Assembly: GCA_032719365.1 (NCBI GenBank)
Contig: CM064870.1
Location: 28,599,066-28,663,065, forward strand
Direction of reading: 5' to 3'
Source of the DNA: Prinsepia uniflora
Taxonomy: Eukaryota > Streptophyta > Magnoliopsida > Rosales > Rosaceae
Length of the DNA: 64,000 nucleotides
Numbering within the stretch: the first letter of the stretch is position 1; every line of letters starts with the position of its first letter. Made by a program: the position numbers and the translations under genes. Positions 1 to 11,879 of the stretch are shown here, one piece after another. The notes beneath the pieces were generated by a model. It searched no databases, was not told the origin of the DNA, and worked only from the letters and a program-made list of their open reading frames with translations.

Positions 1-305
1 CAACTAGGCCTCAAGCCCGATTTCGTAAACCAACTGGGCCTCAAGCCTGATTTCGTAAACCAAATGGGCCTCGAGCCCGATTTCATAAACCAACTGGGCC
101 TCGAGCCCGATGCCTTATTAAAACAAATGGACTCGAAGTCCGATAGTTCGTAAATCAAATGAGTCTCATGCCCCATTCCATATTTTCAAATCTTAAATCA
201 ATTCACGAATCAATTGGGCCCTTGGCCCGATAATGTAACTAAAATGGACTTCAAGTCTGAGGGTTTTCAAAACAAAATGGATCTCATGCCCGAGTTCACC
301 TTTTC
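1..305 (-). repeat. Hairpin array with a 33-bp period (GGGCCTCAAGCCC type)
   Basis: Units of about 33 bp contain GGGCctcaaGCCC or GGGCctcgaGCCC, followed by GATTTCRTAAACCAA. They grade into GGACtcgaAGTCC, GGGtctcatgCCC and GGGCccttgGCCC. Both arms change together (GGGC/GCCC against GGAC/GTCC) while the short loop stays similar. This lies inside the leader domain of the LTR. Confidence 0.8.
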
Positions 306-1391
306 AAATCCAAAACCTTTTCATTAAACCATTACCAAAATCACAAGCATGTATAACCACAGCTCGAAATACGTGTAATTATGTAAATCACCATTATCCC
401 AATCATCATCATAGAAATCACATATGTAAAACATATAAAACATTTATGCATGCATCACAGTTTAGAAAATCAAGGTCCACTCACAGACCGTACTAAGCTG
501 CCGCCTCGATTTGCATGCTATACGACATCCCGAGCTAATAACTGTCACCGGGACTCCCAAACCTGTCTAATCGACATCCCGAGCTAATAAGTCTTTTTAA
601 ACTAGATCCTAAACCTTCGAACATCCCGAACTATATCGAAACGATGTCCAATCGACAGGAAACCAGTTCCAAAATTTTCCTTACATCGAATAGATTAAAA
701 GTCATGTTGACAACATCCCCAAAATACCCCCCACGTGCCCCCACGCGTCGTCGCAAGCGATTGACCATGTAGCCCACGCGCCAACCACTGTTCATCTTCA
801 ACCTTGGTCGAACCCGGTTCGGTTCTGACCTGCAAAGCCGGTCCGACTGAACCGGCGTGACCAGTTTAACACTCTAATTCACCCATTTTGACTCCATTTT
901 CAATTCCGTTTAATCCTACACCCTCATCTAAACATTTACCATCTATTCATGATTTTAAAACTGGAAAATCAAGCTCGTAACTTACCTTCTCGATCGAAAA
1001 ATAGACGGTCAACCTCCTCCGTTGTCTTCGGCCACCACAGGCCACCTCAGGCCTTGCTTCCAAGCTTGTTCGACTCCTTGTAACCTCAGAAACATCATCC
1101 AATGAACCAAATCAATCAACAACCCTCAAATTATGATTTGCCATTTTTGGACCCAAACATAACATTTTAGAGAAAACCACTTACTGTAGTCGTCGTGCAC
1201 GACCGTGGCCATCGGTCATCCGTCCTCGTACGTTTGACTCCTCGTGTCAAAATTCAACATTTTATCCAATATCAGGGGCAAAACAGTCATTTTACATCGC
1301 CGTCCGATTTCGCTCAACTAATCACCGATTAATCTCACCAATCCTTCATTAGTCACTAATTTAATCCCGGAATTCAGCACGGGTCGTTACG
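1..1391 (-). mobile_element. Solo-LTR fragment, copy 1 of the 4899-13427 family, cut by the window edge
   Basis: The sense strand is minus. The LTR start (TAACGACCC on minus) is at 1391, followed by CAAGG at 1392-1396, the same TSD that flanks the second copy at 13427. The sequence matches about 11950-13427 almost base for base. The final dinucleotide is CG instead of CA in both copies, so the change came before the duplication. There is no coding capacity. The left end lies outside the window. Confidence 0.85.
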
Positions 1392-2611
1392 CAAGGGGCA
1401 ATTTGGTCTTTTTGCTGTGCATTGGGATATGTGCCTAGTAAAATTGGGACACCTGATGCATTGGGATTTGTGCCCAATGGTTGTGGGACACTTGTCCCAT
1501 CTTTGGATGGTTGTAGAACCTGGTTAGCCGCCTCACTCTAAAATTAAATAAGGGCTGATATTTGTACACGGGCTTGGGGAAGAAAACACATAAAATAGAG
1601 GATGGAGAGAAAACAGAGAAGTGCAGTGTGTGTGATCGTGAACCCAGACCCTCCTAAACCTTACCAGATGCCTGGGATGTGGGAAGGAGAGTTGGAAAGG
1701 GAACTTAGACGCACGTGGTGGTGGCCACGACGGGGCACGACGACAAAGTTAAAGTCAAAACCATGAAATCTTGTTCTAAATTTGTAACTGATGGTTTGGG
1801 TTTGGAAGGTTAATGAATGATTTGGTTCATTGGAACATGTTTCTGAGGATGCTAGGAAGCTGTAGAGCTTGGAAGGGAGGCCTGATGTGGACGGTGGCCG
1901 TGGAACCCGTAAAAAGGTAAGTTGGATTCAAAAATGGTAAGTTGAGGTTTGGTGTTTGTTGTGAGGTTTTGACGATTGGAATTTGTTTCTAGAGGTTCTA
2001 GAAACCGTTTGGGATCAAAATCAAGGAAGAAGGTGGCCGGAATCCCAAGAACACGACGGAGGAAAGTTTGGTATTTGAAGGTTGATCGGGAAGGAAAGTT
2101 AGAGGATTTAATTTCATGTTTTAAGTAGTTTGGTCGATTGTATAGGTTGGGACGAAGCTATAGGACTGATTAGAATTGAAAACAGACCAAAAACGAAGGA
2201 ACTATGGAGTCGAACCACTCACGCCGATTGGGTTGGACCGGGCCGGTTTGAACCGGTTTAGACTAGTTTGATTAGAGGTTGAAGACAGTGAACAGTGGGC
2301 GCGTGAGGGCGTGTGGGGTGTTTTTAGGAAATTTTTTAACACGTTTTTTAATGTATTTGATGTAACAAACATTTTTGGGACTGGTTTCGAGTCGTTCGAA
2401 CATCGTTTCGATATAGTTCGGGATGTCCGAAGGTTTAAGGGCTAGTTTAAAAATAGTTAAAAATTCGGAAATATTATAGGGAATTAGGAGAAGCATAATG
2501 AAGTGGTTAGTGACCTTAGAATGTGATTTGGATAGGTTCGAGAAGTTCGGTGATAGTGGATTAGCCGGGAATGGCGTATTGCATGCGTATCGAGGTAGTA
2601 TCGGGAATGGT

Positions 2612-3581
2612 CTGTGAGTGGGCTTTGCTTTCTAAATTATGATGCATGCATAAATGTCTTATGTGTTTTATATATATGATTTCTATGGTTATGATTGTGA
2701 TATCAATTCTTTCTATTTTGCACGTATTTCGAGATATCTTACGTATTTACACGTTTTATGAGATTATGGTTTTATGGTTTTATGCTATGATTTGATAATG
2801 GTTTCGATACTATGATTTTGGGATTTGAATTATGATTTGATTTCAATGGTTTATAAATGGATTTGAAAAATTGATTTCGATAAACGTGAATGATTTTTGG
2901 ATTTGGATTTGGAATGATGATTCCGGTTTCGGATTTATTCGAAATGTTGATTTCAGATTTGGAAATGGATTTATGTATTTGGATTTGATAAAATGATTTT
3001 GAATTGGATTTTCTGGATCTGGTTTTGGGTTTAAAGACCCGAATATGATATGTGACGGGGCGGGCCCGGATATGGAATTTGGGTTTAAAGACCCGGTGAG
3101 TTTAAAGACTCGGAAGTTTAAAGACTCGGATATTATGATTTCGCCCATAGGCCTATTGAGTTTAAAGACTCGGGAGTTTAAAGACTCAGATTGATATTGA
3201 GGCCTATTGAGTTTAAAGACTCGGATATATATTGAGTTTAAAGACTCGGATAGATCCAACATGTTCAATGGATTTAAATGTGTTTTAAATGGTTTTCGGA
3301 TTTATGTGAAACAATAATGGTTTTCAAATGGTTTCACAATAATGGTTTTCAAATGGTTTCTAGATGATTTGGGTTGAGGCCCTATATTTGAGAAAAGAAG
3401 TGTTTTCGATTTTATAAACGGTTTTATTATCTTGGAAATGAAATGGTTTTATGAAATGGTTTTCGAATGCATGCATTGGTTTTACGTGGAGGGTATAAAC
3501 GTCTTTTCTTATAAATGTTTTTTAAAATTATTCTTTATTTTTGTCCATTCACGGTATTTTCTGTTTTTCGATACCCTCCAG
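2612..3581 (+). other. Structured leader domain of LTR d1 (donor-like to acceptor-like ends)
   Basis: CTGTGAGTGGGC at 2612-2623 (splice-donor-like GTGAGT) is complementary to GTCCATTCACGG at 3543-3554 over all 12 positions if G-U pairs are allowed. ATGCATGCAT occurs at 2642-2651 and 3467-3476. GGAGGGTAT at 3488-3496 pairs with ATACCCTCC at 3571-3579, which ends in the acceptor-like CCAG at 3578-3581. The pairing is visible in the sequence; the splicing role is inference. Confidence 0.6.
3027..3255 (+). repeat. GGG/GAG-TTTAAAGA-CCC/CTC mini-hairpin array
   Basis: About eight copies of GGGTTTAAAGACCC or GAGTTTAAAGACTC, some separated by AGGCCTATT. The arms stay complementary while the second base changes on both sides (G-C to A-T). 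Confidence 0.85.
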
Positions 3582-3821
3582 ATTATTGATGCGGTTTGGG
3601 CTATTGTTAGTAAGATGGAGACATCACACACGCGATCCACAGTGGTTTCTGCGCACTTTGCGAAACCAGATGTTGATTTTGGTACGTTGACCTAGGTATC
3701 CCTTGTCTGGCTTACGTGTTCCATGGAGGTTAGAAAGGTGTTTAGCCTTCGTGTCGTACGTGGGTTAGATGGGAGCATGACTTATCCCTTAATCCCAGGG
3801 GATTGGGGGTGGGTCATGTCA

Positions 3822-4160
3822 AGAGCAAACCAACAAACCCTCTAAAATCAACCTAAAATTTAGACCCATAAAACCAGTTTCGGGTTTACCTGGCCGTGAC
3901 CTCCTCCACCGTCCAAGGAGGTCCTACCGCCTCAAACAGTCTCTCTCAGTCCCTCACTCGTCCTCAGTCATCCTTAGGAGCCCTCAATCGAACCAACAAG
4001 GGAAGGGGGCTTCAAGTGGTTTGGGTTTCGGGTTTGAATGAAACAGATGAGGTTGAAGGGTGGGTGCATGTATGTGTGATGATAGGAAATGGATAAGTGA
4101 CACTTTTCACTCATCCATTGGACGTAACAAATCTCGGGCCCACTCAAGAAAATAGTCCAC
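3822..4160 (-). mobile_element. Fragment A of an older minus-sense LTR, duplicated at 15840
   Basis: It matches 15840-16178 closely and stops matching at about 4160. It resembles the promoter-proximal part of the minus-sense LTR at 32606-35216 (for example the GAGTGACACTT...CACT stretch). It is the right flank of LTR d1. Confidence 0.7.
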
Positions 4161-4603
4161 TCATCTCGTCAAAGGCTGACGTCAGCAGTGAACAGTAAAG
4201 TTAAAGGCTGATGTGAGCGTCATCAGACATCTGACATCTGACACGTGTTAGTCTGACATGTCAGGTCTGATAGGATGATGTCATTATCGTCATTGTCCTT
4301 TATCTGAGTCGACCCGGTTCACTATTTTAGGTTGCGCAAACCCGCGGACCCGACTGATATTTTTCTCTCTAGTTCTTGGTCCAATTTCAAAGTCGTTGCT
4401 TCCAATCTCTTCATCTCAATCCTAGGAAGGGATCCATATGATAAAAAATATAAAAAAAAATAGCCTAGAATTTTACCTGGAATCGATGAATAGTCCAGCC
4501 AATTTTCCTTCGTCGACAGCCCTCGATTCTGGCCACCTTCGTCAGTGGTTTTTATCCCGTTGAAGTTGTTTGGTCCCTGGGATCCTGTTTTGGTCATTAG
4601 AAA
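4160..4603 (-). mobile_element. Fragment B of the outer minus-sense LTR (left of LTR d2)
   Basis: It resembles 33850-34290 of the solo LTR 32606-35216, including a cluster of TGACGTCA/ACGTG-like palindromes. In the normal order it precedes fragment A, so the A-B junction near 4160 marks the edge of a tandem duplication. The host LTR continues at 15840-16263 and 42148-42380. Confidence 0.65.
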
Positions 4604-5221
4604 TGTAACGACCCATCCCAAATTTTGGGATTAGATTAGTGCTTAATGACAGATTAGTGAAATTAATCGGTGATTAGTTGAGTGATTTCAGACAGACGGT
4701 GCGAAATGACCGTTTTGCCCCTAGAATGGGCAAACTGTTGACTTTTGTTTTGGACGGTCTAACAAACATTGGCAGATGATTGTGACGTAGTTCGGGATGT
4801 CATGAGTCCGTAGATAGGCAACACGTCCGATTTCGACACTCGAGGAAGAAGTTATGGATCTCGGAAGATAAGGGGTATTTAGGTAATTTGGTGCAAGGTG
4901 TAACAACCCATCTCAATCCCCCTGGGATTAACACGGGATATGCCATACTACCGTCTGACATAAAGTGTCAGACAAGGGATAATTCAAAACCTTCAGCCCG
5001 TCCGGCTTCCAGAGCGCGCTAGGATCCGGTGGAGGAGTGTGATGTCTCGGTCTCTACTACAACTCGCATCCGTGATCAACCTGAAGGGCATTAAAATCAT
5101 TAAAAGCTGTGAGTGGACGAAAAGCGATAAATTCATAAAAACACATTTCATAAAGAAACCTTTATGCCCTTCACTAAAAAGCATGCATGCATACGAAAAC
5201 TATTCACCAAACCATGTATTA

Positions 5222-5360
5222 GGGTCTCAAACCCAAATTCCATAAATCCAAAACATATGGGCCCCTACCCATATCCATATACATAAATTCATAACATAAC
5301 AACCATATGTGGGAACTCATCCCAAAACCGTAAATCCGAGTATGTGGGTCATTGCCCAAA
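5222..5360 (-). repeat. Mini-hairpin group in LTR m1, left of the insertion
   Basis: Successive short inverted repeats: GGGTctcaaACCC, ATGGGcccctaCCCAT, TGGGaactcatCCCA and TGGGtcattgCCCA, spaced about 30-50 bp. It belongs to the same array as 11880-12275. Confidence 0.7.
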
Positions 5361-7905
5361 TCCATAAAACACAAAGATATCATTTCTGAAATCCAATTTC
5401 CATTTCATAAATCCAACAAACAATGTTTACCAAATATCATATAACCAATCCTGTCACGATTTCCAAAGCTACGTGCGTGCTACCCGGGGTCTCAAATCCC
5501 AAGTCTCTCTAGGTGACACCCAGGTCAATATCCGCAGATCATTGACCATCCCTGGAGGTTATAATGTAACGACACGTCCTGGAAATCGGGATTAGAGTCA
5601 TTGTTAATGACGGATTAGTGAAGTTAATCGGTGATTAGTTAGACATGTTCGAACGGACGGTGCAAAATGACGATTTTGCCCATGGGATTGGGCAAAATGT
5701 TGACTTTTCAATTGGACGGTTAAATGGACTTTGACCAATGACCGTGACGTAGTTTGGGATTTCATGAGTTCATAGACAGGTGGCACGTCTGATTCCGACA
5801 TCCGAGGAGGAAGTTACGACATTCGGAAGTTGAGGGGCAATTTGGTAATTTGGTTAAAAGGAGCAAGTTGTTGACTTTTCAAATGACATGGAATTTTCAC
5901 GCACTTTGAGGACCGTTAGGTAGGTCTCGAGTCTCTGAGTACAACGACAGGTGGCATGCTGTCATCGGAGTTCGGACGACAAAGTTACAGGTCAGGGAAA
6001 ACGAGGGGTAAAATGGTAATTGTACCTAATAAGGGCATTTTTGTAACAACCCGTCCCGAGAATTGGGATTACTAGAGTGCTTAAGGTGTGATTAGTAAGG
6101 TTAATCAAGGGTTAGGTGGTTCCGAGGGGTCCGGGGACTTAGAATGACGATTTTGCCCCTAGGTCGGGCAGAAATGTTGACTTTTATTTCGGGTGGTCAA
6201 ATGGGAGTTGACCAGTGACCAGGACGTAGTTGAGGACGTTACGAATCCTTAGGCAGGTGGCACGCCCGATTCCGACATCCGAGGAGGAAGTTGTGATGTT
6301 CGGAAGATTGAGGGCATAACCGTAATTTGGCGAAATTAGGGGGGGAAACGTTGACTTTTTATACGAACGGGTTTTGGTAAGTTGACCTAAGACCGTTAGA
6401 TAGATCTCGTCGTCCCGAGTTCGATGACAGGCGGCACGTATTCATCGGACGTACGTTGTGGGAGTTACAGGTCTAGAAAGGTAGTGGCAAAGTTGTAATT
6501 TTGGGTAAAACAGAAGGGCATTTTGGTCTTTTGTGCTCTGGGATGTGTGCAACAGATAAGGACAGATGAAGGGTTGAGCTTGAGCCACATGTGAGATGAA
6601 GGGTAGGATTGGTGACACGTGGAGGAGGTCTGGTTGGTTCTAGGGAGTGCACGGTCCAATTATTTGGGGTGCACCCGTGTATGTGTGTTGTGTGTGTGTT
6701 CGAAGAACTGGAAATAGAGAGTGAAGAATTGAGAGTGAGTGATCAATTTTGTGTGCGGGTGAGACTCTGGTGAGTTGTGAGAGTGAAAGGAAGAAGAGAG
6801 GAGGTTGGTGATCGAGTTTGGGACTGAGATCGTGCACGGAGACACGGCGGAGGAAGGCGGTGAGTTCTGAGAAAACAGAGGAGCCGTGGGACTGTGGCGG
6901 TGGTTGTGCCGTGTGGTGGCTCAATCCAAGCCAATAGCAAGCGCAGACGACTGCAGGGGACTCAACGATCACCGTGGCACACGGCGGTGCAGACGGCGGA
7001 GCGAGTATCGAAGGTATACCCTGATTCCCCTGTTTTTCCCGTTTTTCTTGTTTTCAAAAGTCGTGGACCTAGGGCGAGAGTCGAGGGATTTGGAGGTTAG
7101 AGTGAGACTGCTGGAGGTCCCAAGAGTCGACTGAGTGTGTTGCCGTGACGGAGGAGTACACGGTGGAGGCTATACGAAAGAGAGTACCTGTGTGCTCTGT
7201 TTTGCCGTGATGTTCAAACGGGAAGTCGTGACGTGTGGGGTTGAGTCGACGGTTATGGTGAGTGGTACGAGGCTCAGGGAGGTCCTAGGCGTCGTCTAGG
7301 GTGGTTATTGTGACGGGAGAAGACCTGGGTGGCCGGAATAGGAAACAGGGGATAGTTTGGGTTTTGATTTTGAGCTCGAGTCGACGGGTTAGGGACAGTG
7401 TCGAGGTGTTTGAGTGAGGGAACTGGATTGCTTAGGATTGGACGAAGAGGATGGTGAAGAGAGGGAGGAAAATGGTGCAGGCACGGCGGTGAACCGCTCT
7501 CGCCGGTTCAAACAGCAGGCACTGTATCGAGCCCGGTCTACGCGAGGTAGACGGTGACACTGTAGCAGGCGCGTGAGGGCCACGCGCAGCCACTTTGGGC
7601 GGCGCGTGGAGGCGCGTGCGGCGGTTCTGGGAGAAACGGTCAACATAGTTCTTGGTCTAGGAGTTGTTGTGAGTTCAGTGGAGTTGGTTTCGGGTTAATC
7701 GGAAGTCGTTTGAGTGTAGTTCCGCGAGGGAGGAAGTTTAGGGTCCCGGGTTCTTACGTTTAAGATTCGGGGATGTTTGAGGGAATTTAGGAGAGTGTTC
7801 GTAGATGTATTAGTGACGTAATTTGACGGTGTTTGACAGGATCGGGATTTCCCGAGGAAGCCGAGGAACGGGCTGGACGTTCGGGACGCGAGTAGGGCTC
7901 AGTAC

Positions 7906-8865
7906 TGTGAGTGGACCTCTTCTCTAAACTTAAGCATGCATAACTGTTTTCTATAATTGTCTTATGGTTTTTCAATCATGATTTTGTGTTTATTGAATAT
8001 GAAGTGATGATTTTATGTGTTTGCACGTTTTTCGAGAAAAAGACGATTTTAGCACGTTTTACGGGAAAAAAGTGGTTTTGGAAAATAAAGATACGATTTT
8101 CGGGCCTTCAAAGGATAAATGATTTCAATGATTACAAAGGGATTTTGGAGCATGATTTCGATGATCAAAGTTTTCGATTTTAGAATCGGATTTCACTAAT
8201 CGGAATTTGGTTTTAAGATTGGAAAGTGGACTCCGGATTTGGGTTCGGAATGACGGTTCTGGATGCCGGAAGGGCTTCGGACCAGTGGTTTCGGATTCGG
8301 GTTTGGATGTGGATTGGTAAATGGTTTTTAAATGGTTTCGGGATTGGATTTGCTGGATCTGGATATTGGGTTTAAAGACCCGGATATATGTGACGGGGGA
8401 CCGGCCGGATTGGGTTTAAAGACCCGGATTGAGTTTAAAGACTCGGGAGTTTAAAGACTCGGATATATATTGATTTTTCCCCCGTAGGCCTTGAGTTTAA
8501 AGACTCGGGAGTTTAAAGACTCGGATATGATTAAGGCCTGGATTGAGTTTAAAGACTCGGGAGTTTAAAGACTCGGGAGTTTAAAGACTCGGATAGATCC
8601 AGCAGGTTTGATCGGGAAAATGATAATTTGGTGATTATGGTTTTGATATGGTTTCTGATACTCATGTTATGGTTTCTTATGGTATTTTATAGTGTCTCTG
8701 TTTCTTATGATGTTTAAGAATGATTCTTTTATTAATGTGTTTATAACTGTTGGTTATGCATGTGGTTTCAAAACGGAGGGTTTAACTCGGTTTTCTTATA
8801 AAATGGTTTTTGAACTCTTGTACTTTCTGGTCCACTCACATTTTCTGTTTTAAATTGCCCTCTAG
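7906..8865 (+). other. Structured leader domain of LTR e
   Basis: TGTGAGTGGACC (7906-7917) is a perfect complement of GGTCCACTCACA (8829-8840). The last pair here is C-G, where the tandem-element LTRs have T-A. CATGCATAA (within 7935-7945) pairs with TTATGCATG (within 8755-8765). GGAGGGT (8775-8781) pairs with GCCCTCT (8857-8863) using G-U pairs. The domain ends CTAG at 8862-8865. Confidence 0.55.
8365..8602 (+). repeat. TTTAAAGA mini-hairpin array of LTR e
   Basis: Copies of GGGTTTAAAGACCC and GAGTTTAAAGACTC, often in direct pairs separated by GG, with spacers containing AGGCCTTGAG or AGGCCTGGATTGAG. Confidence 0.85.
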
Positions 8866-10378
8866 GTTGTGGAGCTAGCGCGGGGTCTTGACGTCGAGGC
8901 AGAGTCTGAGGCATAGAAGCGACGTGAGGGATCCTAGAAGAGTTTAAAGGCTTCTGTGTGCGTGTACTTTCTCGGTTTTTATTTTTCTTGTAATGTAGTG
9001 CTATGCTCTGTAAACGATAAGGATTTTGGGATATGTTGTAATTACTCCTGCGTTTGACTGGGTTCGAGTGAGTGTTCCTTAGGTGTTGTGTCGGGGAGTC
9101 AGACGGGAGCGGGATTTACCTCGGGTTTCGGGGTGAAACCGGGGTGGGTCCTGACAATTTTGGTCCTTTTCAGTGCATGGGGATTTGTGCCAGGGGAAAG
9201 TGTGACATGTGGCTACCTAGGGATAGTGACCCACCAGATTTGGGACACTTGTCCCTTGCTGGAAGGTCGTAGAACTCAGCCACCGTCCTAAATTCAAGTT
9301 AAACACGGTTGTGTGTGTGTTAGTTGAAAAACAGAGAAACAGCGTAGAGGTGCAACCATGAGGGAACTCTGCAATTTAGTCCCTTGATGGTCATCTTCTG
9401 GCCTTGATTTGTGAAGGAAATACGGAGAGGAGTATGGGACGAGTGTGATGGTGTTGTCATCATGGACTGTCGTGGACGGTGGCCATGATATCAAAAGAAG
9501 CAGAGTAACCGTGTGCAACAGAGAGAATCCAACCCCATACCACCACTCAAACCTCATCCTTTGCCTATGTTGTCTGAAGGAAAGCTAGAAAGGGAAGTGT
9601 GACAAGTCCATTGGTGGCCATGACGGCAGACAACACTCAGGTAAGGACAAAACCCGTGGAAGTTCCCTTTGAAATCAAGAATGGTAGTTTGTGTTTCGAG
9701 AGTTTCTAAGTGAATTGTTTGATTGGCACGAGTTCTGGAGGTAAAAAGGGAACGAAAGGGCTTGGAAGCACGGGTTGTGGTGGCCGGAAACACTGGAACT
9801 AGCTGGAGGGAAACAGAACGTGTGATCTCGATTGGAAAGGTAACTTACAGCCCAGAAATTCATGTTTTAATTAGTAAGATCGATCATAGACATTAGGATG
9901 AAGCTAAAGAAATTAAAAGTAGGAAAAACGGATGAAAATTGGACTAAAATCGGCCACGCCGATTCAAGTTGCTGAGACCAGTCTGACCCGGTCTGAACCG
10001 GGTCGACCAGAGGTTGCTAGTGACACTGTTCACGCGCGTGGGTTTCACGAGCAGAAGCTTCCAGATGCGCGTGGGGGCGCGTGAAGGGTAGTTTAGGTAA
10101 TCTTCCAACACAAATTTTAAAGTATTCGATATAACGAACATTTTGGCACTGGTTTCGAGTCAATCAGACATCGGCTCGATATGTTTCTAGCTGTCCGAAG
10201 GTTTTAGGCCTCGGTTAAAAATAGTTAAAAATACGGAAAAATTACAGGGCTTAAGTATGATCATTTTGAATAGTTAGTGACCTTATTCTGGGTTTTGGAC
10301 AGGTTCGGAAAAGTCGAGGATAGCAGATTGGCCGGAAACGGCATAAATGTGAGCGTATCGAGGCGACGACGCTATGGT

Positions 10379-11354
10379 CTGTGAGTGGACTTTGTTTTCT
10401 AACTCTTGATGCGCATATTTGTTTTATATGTTTTCTATACGTGATTCTATGATTTTGATTTATGATCTTGATGGTTTATGGTTTTACACATTTTTTGAGG
10501 TATTTACGGAATTTCACGATTTACGAGATTTGATGGATCTTGTGATTTGAACCTGGTTTTAATGATTTGATGTTAGGATTTGAAATATGATTTAATTCCA
10601 AAGATTTAAAAATGGATTTCGGAAAAATGACTTCGGGCTTAGAGGCCCAGTTCAAAAAGTGGTTTTAAGAAACGTGGTTTCGGGTTTTGGAATCGGTTGA
10701 GAACTTGAAAGTGGAATTCTGGGTTTGGGTTCGGAATGGTTATTCCGGATGCCAGCTTACGGAATGATGGTTTTGGACTCGGATTTGGAAATGGAAATGG
10801 ATATGAATATGAGTCCTGGGTTTTGATTCGGGATCCTGATGAGGCGGATTCGGATATGGATAAGGATTTGTTGGATCTGGTTATTGGGTTTAAAGACCCG
10901 GATTATGATTATGACGGGGGGGCCCGGATTGGGTTTAAAGACCCGGATTGAGTTTAAAGACTAGGGAGTTTAAAGACTCGGATATTGATATTTCCCTCGT
11001 AGGCCTATTGAGTTTAAAGACTCGGGAGTTTAAAGACTCGGATTATATTGAGGCCTGGATTGAGTTTAAAGACTCGGATAGATCGAGCAGGTTCGATGGA
11101 TGGATATGTGGTTTCAATATTAGTTTTTCGATGGTTTGGGCTGAGGCCCGGGATTTGAGAAAAGGAAACTGTGTTCGGTTTTTCTTACATGGTTTGCTTA
11201 ATCGGAATACTGAATGGTTTTATGACATGAATTTGATATGCATGCATTGGTTTTTAATTTGAGGGTATAAATGTACTTGTTTTATTGAACTGTTTTTGAA
11301 CTTATACTTTATTTTTGTCCACTCATAGTCTTTTGTGTTTTTGATACCCTCCAG
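10379..11354 (+). other. Structured leader domain of LTR c
   Basis: CTGTGAGTGGAC (10379-10390) pairs with GTCCACTCATAG (11317-11328), with one G-U pair. GAGGGTAT (11261-11268) pairs with ATACCCTC (11344-11351), directly before CAG at 11352-11354. It has the same arrangement as the other LTRs. Confidence 0.55.
10886..11082 (+). repeat. TTTAAAGA mini-hairpin array of LTR c
   Basis: Two GGGTTTAAAGACCC units, then several GAGTTTAAAGACTC units (one decayed to ACTAGG) with AGGCCTATTGAG spacers. Confidence 0.85.
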
Positions 11355-11879
11355 GTTGTAGCAGTGCAGGCTGTTGGTCGATTGAGACAGAGACATCACA
11401 CACGAAATCTACAGTAGTTTTCCGTACACTCTGGGAAGCCCGGATGCTTTTGGACGATCAGATCGAGAATCCCTTGTCCGACTTACGTGTCACACGAAGG
11501 TTGGACGTTGGGTTAGCCTTCGTGTCATGCGTAAATTAGACGGGAGCAAGACTTAGCCCTTAATCCCGGGGGATTGGGGGTGGGACTTGTCATATAATCC
11601 ATATATGAGTTCCTAAGAGTAAGGTACCCCACGAGGGCGACTCCACTCAGTTAGTGCTCCGTGACTACTCCGAAGTCCACCCAGGCCAACGACCCTTCCC
11701 AGAGGAGACAATCCATAAATAAAAGGATGGTATATGAAAAACCATTTCGTAATCATTCTCAAAACTTTTTAAACCTTTCAAAGGATCTATGCCTGGTCCC
11801 CATAAACCGTCATGAAACCATAAATCCATGTTTCCAAATCCAAATCCATTTAGGGACTCCGAAACAGAAATCACATTCA

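Larger units (their letters stand above)
1397..3821 (+). mobile_element. LTR copy d1, 3' part (plus sense)
   Basis: This is the plus-sense LTR into which the 1-1391 LTR was inserted. It ends ...GGGTCATGTCA at 3821 and is followed by AGAGC. It matches 13433-15839 (copy d2) almost throughout. It contains the leader domain at 2612-3581. The ORFs seen in it are translations of hairpin repeats. Confidence 0.85.
6042..9156 (+). mobile_element. Solo LTR e (plus sense), TSD ATTTT
   Basis: It starts TGTAACAACCCGTCCC at 6042 and ends GGGTCCTGACA at 9156. ATTTT is present at 6037-6041 and 9157-9161. It is the youngest layer on this side: removing it restores GGGCATTTTGGTCC of LTR c. Length is 3115 bp. 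Small ORFs in the GC-rich part are unsupported. Confidence 0.93.
5565..11592 (+). mobile_element. Solo LTR c (plus sense), TSD TATAA
   Basis: It starts TGTAACGACACGTCC at 5565 and ends GGGACTTGTCA at 11592. TATAA is present at 5560-5564 and 11593-11597. It contains a further solo LTR at 6042-9156. Its own length is about 2.9 kb. Confidence 0.92.

Noticed and set aside
1..305. 33-bp regularly spaced repeats that look CRISPR-like
   Set aside because: Spacers are not unique, units grade into one another, and the context is a plant LTR.
2843..3268. ORF with repeated SESLN-RVFKLNRP peptides (also seen in other LTR copies)
   Set aside because: It is a translation of the TTTAAAGA hairpin array on the opposite strand; no start context or domain.
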